Shown here in pieces: positions 24,897-33,639 of a stretch of DNA of 64,000 nt. Made by a program: the position numbers and the translations under genes. A model generated the notes under the pieces. The model searched no databases. It was not told where the DNA came from and worked only from the letters and a program-made list of their open reading frames with translations. Source of the DNA: Halovenus aranensis (GTDB lineage Archaea > Halobacteriota > Halobacteria > Halobacteriales > Haloarculaceae); the NCBI RefSeq assembly GCF_900100385.1, contig NZ_FNFC01000015.1, forward strand, positions 1 through 64,000. The letters are read 5' to 3'. Each line of letters starts with the position of its first letter. Within the stretch, counting starts at the first letter, position 1.

Positions 24897-26090
24897 ATGA
24901 CCGAACCCTCATCTGATACCCCTGATGTTGCAGAGTTCGAACGGATAGACTGGGACGACCACGGCGGCTGGCGGCGCTGGATATCCGCCGAGCGTGTGGT
25001 GTTACTCGTCGGCCTACTGGCGGTGGCCGACCTGTTCAATTACCACCGCCGCTCTGGTGACCTCATTCTCATCATGGAGTGGACGGTCGGCTGGGTGGAC
25101 TGGCTCCTGCTTGTCTCGCTCGTCGTTATCTTGTCGTACATGGTCGTGCCACTCACAAAGCGCCCCCAGCGGGTGCGGCGGTTACTCGGCCACCTCCGCG
25201 GTCGCTGGGCGACAGTACTCGGCCTTGTCATCCTCGCTGGGTTGGTCGCTCTGGGCGGGTGGGCCACGCTCCGTGACTGGGTGCCGCTGAACACACTCGT
25301 CAACGGCGACTCGTTCGACACGCTGCAGCCGCCGGTCGGTGCCACGGTCGATACCCTCAGTTCCGGTGACTGTGTCGGGCCGACCAGCAGCGACGGAACC
25401 GTCTGTCACGGCTCCTGGGAGTACCCGCTCGGCACCAACAACCAGGCCTACAGGATGACCGACCTCCTCATGATGGGGACGCGACCGTTGGTTTATATTG
25501 TGCTCATCACACTGGGACTGGTCATGCCCCTTGCGACGGTCGTGGGCATCGTCGCCGGCTACCGCGGCGGTCTCGTCGACGACGTTCTGATGGGCTACGT
25601 CGACATTCAGCTCACGATGCCCGCACTGGCGGTCTATCTGTTCGTGTATATGTTCCTGCTGAACACGAAAATCATGTTTATCGTTGCGTTCGGCTTTCTG
25701 TCCTGGGGCGGCATCGCACGCATCGTCCGCAGCGAGACTCTCCAGCGTCGCGAGGAGGGGTACGTCCTCTCGGCGCGGGCTATCGGTGCCTCTGACGGGT
25801 ATATCCTGCGCCGCCACATCTTCCCGAACGTCACAAACTCAGTGGTCCCGGCGACGTTTCACCTGATTTCGATAATCATTCTCACCGAAGCAGGGCTCGG
25901 CTTCCTCGGATTCAAACCGTTCGACCGGTCCTGGGGACAGACCATCGGCCAGGGCCTGCACAGGACACCACCGCTCGATGCGTGGTGGGTCGCAGCCCTT
26001 CCCGCGGCGGCGCTCGCGGTAACTGTCGTTTCGTGTAAGCTTGTCGGCGACGGCTTCCGCGATATTCTCGACCCACGAGGGAAAGCATGA
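24897..26090 (+). CDS. dppC: Peptide/nickel-type ABC transporter permease (DppC-like)
   Basis: The 397-residue protein has a longer N-terminus than bacterial DppC: two extra hydrophobic segments before a typical core of about six. The EAA loop (LSARAIGASDGYILRRHIFPNVTNSVV) and the GLGFLGF motif identify the family. ATG 24897 is preferred because the upstream in-frame extension to 24681 is A/T-rich and not membrane-like. The stop overlaps the start of the ATPase gene (ATGA), so translation is coupled. Confidence 0.85.
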   Translation: MTEPSSDTPDVAEFERIDWDDHGGWRRWISAERVVLLVGLLAVADLFNYHRRSGDLILIMEWTVGWVDWLLLVSLVVILSYMVVPLTKRPQRVRRLLGHLRGRWATVLGLVILAGLVALGGWATLRDWVPLNTLVNGDSFDTLQPPVGATVDTLSSGDCVGPTSSDGTVCHGSWEYPLGTNNQAYRMTDLLMMGTRPLVYIVLITLGLVMPLATVVGIVAGYRGGLVDDVLMGYVDIQLTMPALAVYLFVYMFLLNTKIMFIVAFGFLSWGGIARIVRSETLQRREEGYVLSARAIGASDGYILRRHIFPNVTNSVVPATFHLISIIILTEAGLGFLGFKPFDRSWGQTIGQGLHRTPPLDAWWVAALPAAALAVTVVSCKLVGDGFRDILDPRGKA

Positions 26091-27154
26091 ACGAGGCAGT
26101 ACTCTCAGTCAGTGACCTTCAGACGCATCTTCACACCGACGACGGCATCGTACGCGCAGTTGACGGCCTGAGTTTCGAGGTCGACCGCAACGAGACAGTC
26201 TGTCTCGTCGGCGAGAGCGGCTCCGGCAAGACGATGGCTTGTAACACCATCACCGGAATGGTCGGCCCGCCTGCGGAGATTAACGGCGAGGTTCGCTTCG
26301 ACGGCCAGGACCTACTCGGCCTGTCCGAGTCCGAGCTGACGTCGGTTCGTGGCAACCGCATCGCCTACCTCTTCCAGAACGCACAGAACGCGCTTGACCC
26401 GGTGTACACGATTGGCGACCAGATTGCCGAGGCGATTACGTTCCACCAGGACACGAGCAGCGAGCAGGCCCGCGAACGGGCCGTCGAGTTACTCGCCACA
26501 GTCGGTCTCTCGCGGCCGGCCGAGCGCGTCGACGAGTATCCGCACGAACTCTCCGACGGGATGTGCCAGCGGGTCGCGATTGCGATTGCGCTGGCCGCCG
26601 AGCCAGACCTGCTAATCGCCGACGAGCCTGTCAGCGCGCTCGATGTGATGATTCAGGGGCGCATCATCGACCTGCTCGACGACCTCCGCGAGAAACGGGA
26701 GTTCTCGCTCGTCCTCGTCACCCACGACCTCCGAGTCGTCGCCTCGCTCGCGGACAGAATCGTCGTTCTCTACGGCGGGACCGATGTCGAGCGCGGCGCG
26801 GCGACCGACGTGTTGCAGACGCCTGCACATCCGTACTCTCAGGACCTCTTCGAGAGCTTTACCGGCGACGGCGAGAGCGAGGACAGTCTCGCCTCCCGGG
26901 ACCCGATTCCGCCACAGGGCTGTCGGTTCCACCGCGAGTGTCGACACGCGGTCGACGACTGCCGGGCGTCGAAGCCGCCGTTTGCGGCCGTCGACGGCAA
27001 CGAGTCCCACCGCGCGGCGTGTGTCTACTACGGCACAGAGCGCGACCCCGGCGAGCTACTGTTCAACGCCCGGCACGTCGGTGCGGCCTTCGACAGCGCA
27101 GACGAGCCACCGGGACAGACCGCCGAAACCGACGGAGGTGATAGAGATGAGTGA
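26087..27154 (+). CDS. dppD: Peptide/nickel-type ABC transporter ATPase (DppD-like)
   Basis: The 355-residue protein has Walker A GESGSGKT at 42-49, a Q loop (YLFQNAQNALDP), a signature reading LSDGMCQRVAIA, Walker B DLLIADEPVSALD and the switch histidine in VTHDLRVV. In the signature the second glycine of LSGG is Asp, as often in this subfamily. The C-terminal oligopeptide domain with FHRECRHAVDDC carries spaced cysteines. It powers import with the adjacent DppF-like ATPase and the two permeases. Confidence 0.88.
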   Translation: MNEAVLSVSDLQTHLHTDDGIVRAVDGLSFEVDRNETVCLVGESGSGKTMACNTITGMVGPPAEINGEVRFDGQDLLGLSESELTSVRGNRIAYLFQNAQNALDPVYTIGDQIAEAITFHQDTSSEQARERAVELLATVGLSRPAERVDEYPHELSDGMCQRVAIAIALAAEPDLLIADEPVSALDVMIQGRIIDLLDDLREKREFSLVLVTHDLRVVASLADRIVVLYGGTDVERGAATDVLQTPAHPYSQDLFESFTGDGESEDSLASRDPIPPQGCRFHRECRHAVDDCRASKPPFAAVDGNESHRAACVYYGTERDPGELLFNARHVGAAFDSADEPPGQTAETDGGDRDE

Positions 27155-28442
27155 GGAGCCGCTGTTGTCGGTCCGGAACCTCGAAAAGCACTTTCCGGTG
27201 ACCGAGGGGCTGCTCCGCCGGCAGGTCGATACGGTCAGGGCTGTCGACGGTATCAGTTTCGACGTTCATCGGGGCGAAGCCTTCGGGCTGGTCGGCGAGT
27301 CCGGCTGTGGGAAGTCGACGACTGCGCTCTCGATTCTCCAGCTTGAGGAGCCGAGCGGCGGCGAAGTCCTGTTCGAAGGTGAAAACGTCGCGGAGCTGGG
27401 AAAGCGCGACCTGCGCCGATACCGACGGCAGGTCCAGCTCGTGTTACAGGACCCCGAGTCCGCGTTCAACGACAGGATGTCTATCGCCGAGACCGTCGCA
27501 GAGCCGCTTCGCGTCCACGGGATGACTGACAGCGAGCGCCGGCGCGAGGTGGTCGAAGACGCGCTTGGACGCGTCGGCCTAGGCGAGGAGGACCCCGACA
27601 GCTTCCCACACGAGTTCTCCGGCGGCGAGAAACAGCGCATCGCCATCGCCCGGGCGCTCGTCCTCAACCCCGACCTCATCATCGCCGACGAACCGGTCAG
27701 CGCGCTCGACGGCCGGACCAAGTCTGACGTACTCAGTCTGTTGAAAGAGCTCCAGACGGAGTTCGACCTGTCGGTGTTGCTCATCAGCCACGACATCGAT
27801 GTCGTCCGGCAGTTCTGTGACCGCGTCGCCGTGATGTATCTCGGCTCGCTCGTCGAGTCCGGGCCGACGGCCGAGGTCGTCGAGAACCCACACCACCCCT
27901 ACACGCAGATGTTGCTGGGCTCGGTCCCAAGCCTCGACCCGACGGAGTCACACGCCAGCACCGACCTCCTGACCGACGAGTTGCCCGACGCCGCCGACCT
28001 GCCCTCGGGCTGTCAGTTTCACCCGCGATGTCCGGCTATCATTCCGCCCGCCGAGGTCGATTTGCCCCGCGAGGCGTGGCTGGGCGTCGTGGCGTTTCGC
28101 CTCTCACTGACCGACGGCTACGGGGATATCGACGCGTTCAGGCGGTCACTGTCGGGGACGGGCGACCTCGACGCGCGGGTGCGAGAGACCTTCGACATCC
28201 CGTCGCCCCTCCCAGATGCTGACATCGAGGCGGCGGTCACGGCGACGGTCGGCGCCCTCGACGAGGGCGACCTCGCGGGTGCCGGCGACCGGCTGACCGC
28301 GGCCACAGAGAGTGTCTGTGAGCGTCACACTCCCGAGCTACAGGAGACCGAAACGTCTCATCCAGTCGCGTGTCACCGCTACGACGACGACGAGCCCGGC
28401 AAACCCGAAACCGAGATTCAGGCGAATACGTTCGCCCGGTAG
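27147..28442 (+). CDS. dppF: Peptide/nickel-type ABC transporter ATPase (DppF-like)
   Basis: The 431-residue protein has Walker A GESGCGKS near residues 50-57, signature FSGGEKQRIAIA, Walker B LIIADEPVSALD and switch LISHDIDVV. A C-terminal oligopeptide domain with CQFHPRCP follows, and then a further haloarchaeal extension of about 100 residues ending in ETEIQANTFAR. The start at 27147 overlaps the preceding gene by eight bases and is preceded by a strong Shine-Dalgarno, GGAGGTGA, at 27133-27140. Confidence 0.88.
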   Translation: MSEEPLLSVRNLEKHFPVTEGLLRRQVDTVRAVDGISFDVHRGEAFGLVGESGCGKSTTALSILQLEEPSGGEVLFEGENVAELGKRDLRRYRRQVQLVLQDPESAFNDRMSIAETVAEPLRVHGMTDSERRREVVEDALGRVGLGEEDPDSFPHEFSGGEKQRIAIARALVLNPDLIIADEPVSALDGRTKSDVLSLLKELQTEFDLSVLLISHDIDVVRQFCDRVAVMYLGSLVESGPTAEVVENPHHPYTQMLLGSVPSLDPTESHASTDLLTDELPDAADLPSGCQFHPRCPAIIPPAEVDLPREAWLGVVAFRLSLTDGYGDIDAFRRSLSGTGDLDARVRETFDIPSPLPDADIEAAVTATVGALDEGDLAGAGDRLTAATESVCERHTPELQETETSHPVACHRYDDDEPGKPETEIQANTFAR

Positions 28443-28517
28443 GACCTGCCACGCCGTCTCATGTCAACTGTTTTCGGGCGAGCAATTTTTCAGTCTGAAT
28501 CTCATTGGTCTACGTGT

Positions 28518-28691
28518 ATGGGGTTCGGGAGTTACGACGAATCCGAACAAGAAAATCAAGAACTCGACGCTGAACTCGACGACGACGAGGCTGTTACTGC
28601 CGGCGAGAACGACCACGACGGTCAGGTTGACTTCGAGTTCACGGCGTCGAACGACGAATTGCTCGAGAAACTCGAGGACATCAAAGAGTGA
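28518..28691 (+). CDS. DUF5786-like small acidic protein
   Basis: The 57-residue protein starts MGFGSYDESEQENQE and is strongly acidic with no cysteines. I recall this start as the mark of the haloarchaeal DUF5786 family. ATG 28518 is chosen over an upstream start at 28461 because the family start fits. It overlaps the next gene by four bases (GTGA), so it is co-translated with the DUF99 endonuclease-like gene. No function is known to me. Confidence 0.75.
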   Translation: MGFGSYDESEQENQELDAELDDDEAVTAGENDHDGQVDFEFTASNDELLEKLEDIKE

Positions 28692-29254
28692 AATCCGGGG
28701 CTCGCGCCCTCGGCGTCGCCGAATCGTACCGCGCTGACACGAGTACGCTCGCTGGTGTCGTCACCCGTGTCGACTGCACCGTCGACGGGGTCGCGTTCGA
28801 CACCTGCTCGGTTGGCGGCACCGACGCGACGACTGCTATCGCCTCGATTTTCGCTGCGCTCGGCCGTGACGACATCCAGTACCTGCTGGCGGCGGGTATC
28901 GCCCCCGCCTGGTACAACGTAATCGAGCTGTCTCGCCTGCACGACCTGACTGAGACGCCGGTGCTGTCGGTCAGTTTCGAGGCCAGTGACGGACTCGATG
29001 ACGCGATACGAGACGCCTTCGACGGCGAGGCCGCCCGCCGGCGACTCGACAGCTACCGCGCACTGCCAGAGCGCCAGTCCGTCGCGCTCGGCGACGACAC
29101 GGTCTACGTCCGCAGCGTCGGTATCGACGACGACGAAGCCGCGGCAGTCGTGCGTGCGTTCACGCCGGAGGGTGGACGGCCCGAGCCCCTCCGGGTGGCC
29201 CGGCTCGTGGCGCGTGGCGGGGATGCGTTTCGCCGACAGGTCGAGGACGGCTGA
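28688..29254 (+). CDS. DUF99 family protein (endonuclease dU-like)
   Basis: The 188-residue protein matches the archaeal DUF99 (UPF0215) family, with ALGVAESYR near the start, the central LAAGIAPAWYNVIEL block and LSVSFEASDGL. The family shares the endonuclease V fold, and some members have been named endonuclease dU for cutting uracil-containing DNA. The GTG start at 28688 overlaps the upstream small gene. A uracil-DNA glycosylase lies 36 bases downstream, which fits a joint role in repair of deaminated bases. Activity of this protein is inferred from family and context. Confidence 0.8.
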   Translation: MKSGARALGVAESYRADTSTLAGVVTRVDCTVDGVAFDTCSVGGTDATTAIASIFAALGRDDIQYLLAAGIAPAWYNVIELSRLHDLTETPVLSVSFEASDGLDDAIRDAFDGEAARRRLDSYRALPERQSVALGDDTVYVRSVGIDDDEAAAVVRAFTPEGGRPEPLRVARLVARGGDAFRRQVEDG

Positions 29255-29290
29255 CGACAGCATTTTCGTCCCGGCCGCCGTTCTCCTGGT

Positions 29291-29890
29291 ATGGACGAGT
29301 CAGAGTGCTGGGACGGGACGGCGGTTGGGGTCACCGGCTGTGAGCGCTGTCGGGCGCTGGTCGACTCCCGGAGCCGAATCGTCGACGGCGTGGGACCGAC
29401 AGACGCGGCGGTACTGTTCGTCGGGGAGGCTCCCGGCGCGAACGAGGACGAGGAGGGTGAGCCGTTTGTCGGCCGTAGCGGCGACGTACTCGATGATGGC
29501 CTGCGCCAAGTCGGTCTCGCCCGGGCCGACGTGCGCATCACCAACTGCGTCAGGTGTCGCCCGCCGGAGAACCGCGACCCGACCGGCGACGAACTGGCCA
29601 ACTGCCGGGGCTACCTCGACCGCGAAATCGCGGCGGTCGACCCCGACCTGGTCGTCACGCTGGGCAAGGTGCCCGCCGAACACCTCCTCGACCGGTCGGT
29701 CGGCGTCACGGGCGAGGCCGGCGACCTCGACGCGGTGACTGTCGACGGCGACGAGTATCCGGTACTCGTCTGCGTCCACCCGGCCGCGACGCTGTACGAC
29801 CCGAGCCAGCGCGATACCTTCGAGTCGACGCTCGCGGTGGCCGCCGAGTACGCCGGAGATGGCGGCCAGTCTACCCTCGGCGAGTTCTGA
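29291..29890 (+). CDS. Family 4 uracil-DNA glycosylase
   Basis: The 199-residue protein has C17-x2-C20 and later cysteines (C86, C89, C105), enough for the iron-sulfur cluster of family 4 or 5 enzymes. The catalytic region is VGEAPGANEDEEGEPFVGRSG, and the second motif is VHPAATLYDPSQRD. The GEAPG form with a Glu fits family 4 better than family 5. It removes uracil from DNA made by cytosine deamination. It is co-directional with the DUF99 gene, which makes a repair operon likely. Confidence 0.88.
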   Translation: MDESECWDGTAVGVTGCERCRALVDSRSRIVDGVGPTDAAVLFVGEAPGANEDEEGEPFVGRSGDVLDDGLRQVGLARADVRITNCVRCRPPENRDPTGDELANCRGYLDREIAAVDPDLVVTLGKVPAEHLLDRSVGVTGEAGDLDAVTVDGDEYPVLVCVHPAATLYDPSQRDTFESTLAVAAEYAGDGGQSTLGEF

Positions 29891-29932
29891 GGTGAGCCAA
29901 CGTTCAAGCCGGTGGCGGGCCTGGGTTTCGGT

Positions 29933-30544
29933 ATGGAAGTCATCACCGTCACCGCAGACGCTGCGGTGTTCACCTGTAACGCCTATCTCGCAGTCGGCGA
30001 GCAGACGACGCTGGTCGACGCCGGCGCGATGGACGGCGTCGAAGGCGTCGTTCGCGAACACACCGACAGCCTCGACGCGGTGGTTCTCACCCACCAGCAC
30101 GGCGACCACGTCAGCGAACTCGACGCGGTACTCTCGGCGTTCGACGCCGACTGTTATGCCTACGGCGACCACCCCCAGAAGACACACGACCTCGCAGACG
30201 GCGACCGCGTCCAGGTCGGTGACGAGCGCTGTGAGGTGGTGTACACGCCGGGCCACGCCGAGGACCACGTCTCGCTGGTCGGCGAGCGGGCGCTGTTTTC
30301 GGGCGATGTCGTCGTCTACAACGACGGCGCGTTCGACGACGGCAGTTTCGGCCGGACAGACTACCCCGGTCAGTCCCGCGAACGACTCATCGAGTCACTC
30401 GAAGAGCTGCTCGACCGGCTTCCCGAAGGTCTCGACCGGCTGTACGCCGGCCACGGCGACACCTACGAGGGAGACGTTCGAGCGGTGATAGAGCGGGCGC
30501 TAGGGCGGGCACAGCGTCGCGAGCCAAAATATCCGGACGAATAG
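29933..30544 (+). CDS. Metallo-beta-lactamase fold hydrolase
   Basis: The 203-residue protein has the metal motif THQHGDHVSE, then TPGHAEDH, SGDVV and the final GHGD, the usual glyoxalase II-like set of ligands. It is short, without an added domain, so a small thioester or phosphodiester substrate is possible. ATG 29933 is preferred to a GTG at 29912. It follows the glycosylase by 42 bases in the same direction. Nothing specific to DNA repair is visible in it. Confidence 0.8.
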   Translation: MEVITVTADAAVFTCNAYLAVGEQTTLVDAGAMDGVEGVVREHTDSLDAVVLTHQHGDHVSELDAVLSAFDADCYAYGDHPQKTHDLADGDRVQVGDERCEVVYTPGHAEDHVSLVGERALFSGDVVVYNDGAFDDGSFGRTDYPGQSRERLIESLEELLDRLPEGLDRLYAGHGDTYEGDVRAVIERALGRAQRREPKYPDE

Positions 30545-30593
30545 AGCCGTCAGCCGGGACAGGGATGTCCAGAGAGGTGGTGTGGGAGACGTG

Positions 30594-30953
30594 TTACGGC
30601 TGACAACAGGGCGAGTCGGTCGCCGTCGATGGGGAGCACGGCGTCCCGTCTCGTGAGCCGCCCGGCATGCACAGTCGCCGACCCAACGCGAGACAGCGGG
30701 TAGTCATCCGTGCGAGCGCGAGACTGCAGGCGACCACAGGGAGCAGCGTGGGCGCAGTCGTCGGCTCGACACGGGGTCTGACGGTCACTGTGTCGCCACA
30801 GGCCGGACACTCGAAGCGGTCGCCCGCCGCCGTCGACGTTACCTGCCAGTCGCCACAGACCGGACTTTCGTGCCAGCACGTCGGACAGAACAGTACTGCC
30901 TTCTCCCGGGCGAGGCACGCGTCCGCGCTGGCGGTGGCAGGGGTCGGCGACAT
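30594..30953 (-). CDS. Zinc-ribbon protein (DUF8106-like)
   Basis: The 119-residue product has CPTC near residue 23 and CPACG near residue 44, a classic two-knuckle zinc ribbon with the spacing HESPVCGDW between, as I recall for small haloarchaeal ribbon proteins now grouped as DUF8106. After residue 60 the sequence becomes Ser, Thr, Arg and Cys-rich and less protein-like, so the last third may be an unusual extension or the product of a shift. A TATA-like CTTATG lies about 28 bases before ATG 30953, supporting a leaderless start. Confidence 0.6.
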   Translation of the reverse strand: MSPTPATASADACLAREKAVLFCPTCWHESPVCGDWQVTSTAAGDRFECPACGDTVTVRPRVEPTTAPTLLPVVACSLALARMTTRCLALGRRLCMPGGSRDGTPCSPSTATDSPCCQP

Positions 30954-31105
30954 GCATCTCTGTGTTGGCGACGAACCCACATAAGTGTGGTGTCGGATGG
31001 TCTCTGATGGTATTGAATGTCTGCAAAAGACAATAAGGGCGTATTAGGGAGACGACAGACTGCTGTGGCTCGACGGTGCAGGCGTCCGCAAAAGCCAGAC
31101 GGGCG

Positions 31106-31255
31106 TTATGCGCTGCGCGTTTCGCGTGCCTTCGGCCGGAGATTCTTGTATCCACATTTCCGGCAGCTGTTGGCACGCTGGGAGTTGCGAGCGTTACACC
31201 GCATGCAAATCTGGGCTGTGAAGAGCCGTTCCTCTGCTTCTTCGAACTTGGCCAT
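31106..31255 (-). CDS. rpl40e: Ribosomal protein L40e
   Basis: The 49-residue frame [20 protein letters not shown]... ends in a basic tail and carries C17-x2-C20 and C31-x2-C34, the zinc finger of archaeal L40e. The blocks ICMRCNARN and [16 protein letters not shown] are diagnostic. It is the large-subunit protein that in eukaryotes is made as a ubiquitin fusion. It is small enough to be missed by length-limited gene calling. Gene neighbours are unrelated. ATG 31255 and TAA 31106-31108 fit the family length exactly. Confidence 0.93.
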   Translation of the reverse strand: MAKFEEAEERLFTAQICMRCNARNSQRANSCRKCGYKNLRPKARETRSA

Positions 31256-31279
31256 GTCAGTGGGTTATCAGCGGCGTGG

Positions 31280-32356
31280 TTAAGAGTTTCCGATTCGAGT
31301 CGTCGCGTCGTCGAGATGTGCGGTCAGTGCAGACAGCACCTCGTCGTGTTGCTCGATGTGCGGGGAGTGGCCCGCCCCCTCGACGACGAGTTCGTCATAC
31401 TCGCCGCCGGCGTCGGCGTATTCCTCGAACACCGCCCGAGTCTGGCTGACCATCGGCTGTGGCGGGTACTCGTCTTCGCCGGGCCACTCCGGGAGTTCGC
31501 CGATTTTGCCGAGGTAGCCGGCGTCGAAAAACGAGGTGTCGGAGATGATGCGGTCCTCTGCGCCGCGAATCCAGAGAATCGGCACCGCGGGGTCGATGTC
31601 GACGATACCTGTCAAATCGAGGTACTTCGGCGAGAGTGCGTTGTTGGTCCCGCCCTCGCCCGGCGCGACGCCGGGCCAGTTCTCCGAGGCCGTCGCGTCG
31701 CCGGGGTAGTAGTCGTCGCCTGTCTCGGTGTTCAACAGCGCGTCGACGTAGGCGTCTTCGAGTTCGGGGTCGAGTTCGGTCTCGGGCGCGAGATAAAACG
31801 AGCGCATGACGTTGCGCGGCGAGGCGTCGGAGTCGGCCCTCCGGTCGCCCGCCTCCAGACGCTCGATGAAGTCGTCATTTGCCATCCCTGCGCCAGTCCC
31901 CGCGTAGTCGGGCTGGCAGGGCGTTCCGTCGCGTCGGGTGCCGCCGTATCCGTGCGGCGAGACGGGATTCAACAGCGCAAGCGACGCCACCGATTCGGGC
32001 TGTTCGATGGCATAGCGCATCACGACACCGCCGCCAGTCGACCAGCCGACCAGCGCGGGCTGTTCGATTTCGATTTCGGCCACGAGCGCCCGGATATCCT
32101 CGGCGAAATCTCGCAGGCCGCGAGTCGCGTCGATAGGACGGCGTTCCGAGTGACCGTATCCGCGCAGGTCCGGCGCAATCGCCCGATACCGGTCGGGGAG
32201 GTCGGCGAGGAGTTCGGCGTAGAACCGTGACGAGGAGGCGTTGCCGTGGACGAACACCACCGGGTCGCCGTCCGCGCGGCCGGTCTCCAGCAGGTGTGTT
32301 TCGAGGCGGTCCGTCGACACTGTCCGGGAGCGAACCCCGTCTGGCAGGGACGACAT
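31280..32356 (-). CDS. Alpha/beta hydrolase
   Basis: The 358-residue protein has the oxyanion motif FVHGNASSS, the DLRGYGHS block, the nucleophile elbow VGWSTGGG and a C-terminal GAGHSPHIEQ histidine. It is longer than a typical 270-residue hydrolase: an insertion of about 90 residues between residues 135 and 230 forms a lid with several acidic turns. Substrate cannot be read. It is divergent from the NUDIX gene, with 84 bases between the starts. Confidence 0.85.
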   Translation of the reverse strand: MSSLPDGVRSRTVSTDRLETHLLETGRADGDPVVFVHGNASSSRFYAELLADLPDRYRAIAPDLRGYGHSERRPIDATRGLRDFAEDIRALVAEIEIEQPALVGWSTGGGVVMRYAIEQPESVASLALLNPVSPHGYGGTRRDGTPCQPDYAGTGAGMANDDFIERLEAGDRRADSDASPRNVMRSFYLAPETELDPELEDAYVDALLNTETGDDYYPGDATASENWPGVAPGEGGTNNALSPKYLDLTGIVDIDPAVPILWIRGAEDRIISDTSFFDAGYLGKIGELPEWPGEDEYPPQPMVSQTRAVFEEYADAGGEYDELVVEGAGHSPHIEQHDEVLSALTAHLDDATTRIGNS

Positions 32357-32440
32357 ATGTCACCGTACGCGCAACCGCCGAATAAATGTGGGGCTGTGGC
32401 AGACCACAACGGCTACCTGCCGGGAGAGCAACCCACAGGT

Positions 32441-32914
32441 ATGAACGAGTCGACGCTGTGTCACCCCATCATCGACGGGGAGTTGCTGTTGATTCGGAAA
32501 CAGCGCGGGCTCGGTGAGGGGAACCTCGTCGGCCCAGGCGGAAAAGTCGAGGACGGCGAGACCGCCATGGAGGCGGCCAGGCGGGAAGTGCGTGAGGAGC
32601 TACGGGTCGAGGCGACCGGCGTCGAGAAACGGGGCGAGTTCGGCTTTCACTTCCGAGATGACACGCCGGACGACGACTCGATGTACGTCCACGTCTTCAC
32701 CGCCGACGGCATCGAGGGGACGCCACAGGCGACCGAGGAGGCGGTGCCGGAGTGGCACACCGCCGAGGACCTCCCCTACGACGAGATGTGGGTCGACGAC
32801 CGGATATGGATGCCCCACATGCTCGACGGGCAGACGTTTACCGGGACGTTTGTCCTCACCGACGAGGGCGACGCCATGCACCGCTACGAGATGGACCTCG
32901 GGGTCGACTTCTAG
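32441..32914 (+). CDS. NUDIX hydrolase (MTH1/8-oxo-dGTP diphosphatase-like)
   Basis: The 157-residue protein has an intact NUDIX box, GGKVEDGETAMEAARREVREELRV, at about residues 33-56 (metal-binding REVREEL core). The following FGFHFRDD and EEAVPEWHTAEDLPYDEMWVDD resemble MTH1 or YvcI-type 8-oxo-dGTP diphosphatases, where the WxxxxxLPYDxMWxDD block closes the substrate pocket. It would sanitise oxidised nucleotides. The 3' end overlaps the stress-protein gene by four bases in convergent orientation. Confidence 0.87.
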   Translation: MNESTLCHPIIDGELLLIRKQRGLGEGNLVGPGGKVEDGETAMEAARREVREELRVEATGVEKRGEFGFHFRDDTPDDDSMYVHVFTADGIEGTPQATEEAVPEWHTAEDLPYDEMWVDDRIWMPHMLDGQTFTGTFVLTDEGDAMHRYEMDLGVDF

Positions 32915-33639
32915 GGGTCGCGCTGGACGACGACCACGGGACCGAGGAACTGTTCTGCCACATCGTCGGCGGCCATCCCGAAGACAAAGGTCGCAAGCGA
33001 GGGTTCAGACTCGCCCATGACCACCACGTCGTAGCTCGTCGCGGCGTCGGCAATTGCCGCCCGCGGACCGTCCTCGCGCCCGATTTCGAGGGCGATTGCG
33101 TCCTCGTCCATCCCGCGGTCGACCAGCCGGTCGCGGACGGCCCCGAGCATCGTCTCGGCGTCTGTGTCTGACTCGTCGTCGGCCGCCAGGTGATACAGCG
33201 TCACCGCCGCGTCGGTGTCGGCGAACAGCCCGGCAACGACGCGGGCGATGCGCGAGGAGCCGATAGTCCCCCGGACGGCGACGAGGACGCGTTCCGGGGG
33301 ACGCGTCGCGTTTGCCACCAGCACCGCGTGACAAGCGTGGTCCCGGATCTGTCGGTCGATTGTCTGCTGTTTTTCGTGTGTGAATACCAGTTCCGTCTCG
33401 ACGGTCGCGCCCGCGGCTTCGAACATCGTCGCGAACTCCGCGAGACGGTCGGTGGCGCGGTCCTCGAACTGCAGGCGGGCCTGGCCCGGTGCAGTCTGGT
33501 CCGGGACGACGTGATAGCCGAGCACGACCACGTGAGCGTTCCCGAGGAGTTCGGGGACGCCGTCGGGAATGCCGTCGCCGTCGAGGACGCGAACCGGAAC
33601 GAGCACGGTCGGTCGCTCTGTCGAGTTGGTGTCTGTCAT
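32911..33639 (-). CDS. Universal stress protein-like protein
   Basis: The 242-residue protein contains a UspA-type domain in its C-terminal half (RVLVAVRGTIGSSRIARVVAGLFA then EDGPRAAIADAATSYDVVVMGES) and a divergent copy in its N-terminal half, so it is a tandem Usp. The ATP-binding GX2GX9GS pattern is only partly kept. Its ATG overlaps the stop of the amino-acid permease by one base (TGATG). In many haloarchaea Usp domains are fused to, or encoded beside, APC permeases, and may regulate them. Confidence 0.82.
   Translation of the reverse strand: MTDTNSTERPTVLVPVRVLDGDGIPDGVPELLGNAHVVVLGYHVVPDQTAPGQARLQFEDRATDRLAEFATMFEAAGATVETELVFTHEKQQTIDRQIRDHACHAVLVANATRPPERVLVAVRGTIGSSRIARVVAGLFADTDAAVTLYHLAADDESDTDAETMLGAVRDRLVDRGMDEDAIALEIGREDGPRAAIADAATSYDVVVMGESEPSLATFVFGMAADDVAEQFLGPVVVVQRDP

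Noticed and set aside
31076-32230. A 384-codon plus-strand frame over L40e and the alpha/beta hydrolase
   Set aside because: It runs antisense to two recognisable genes.
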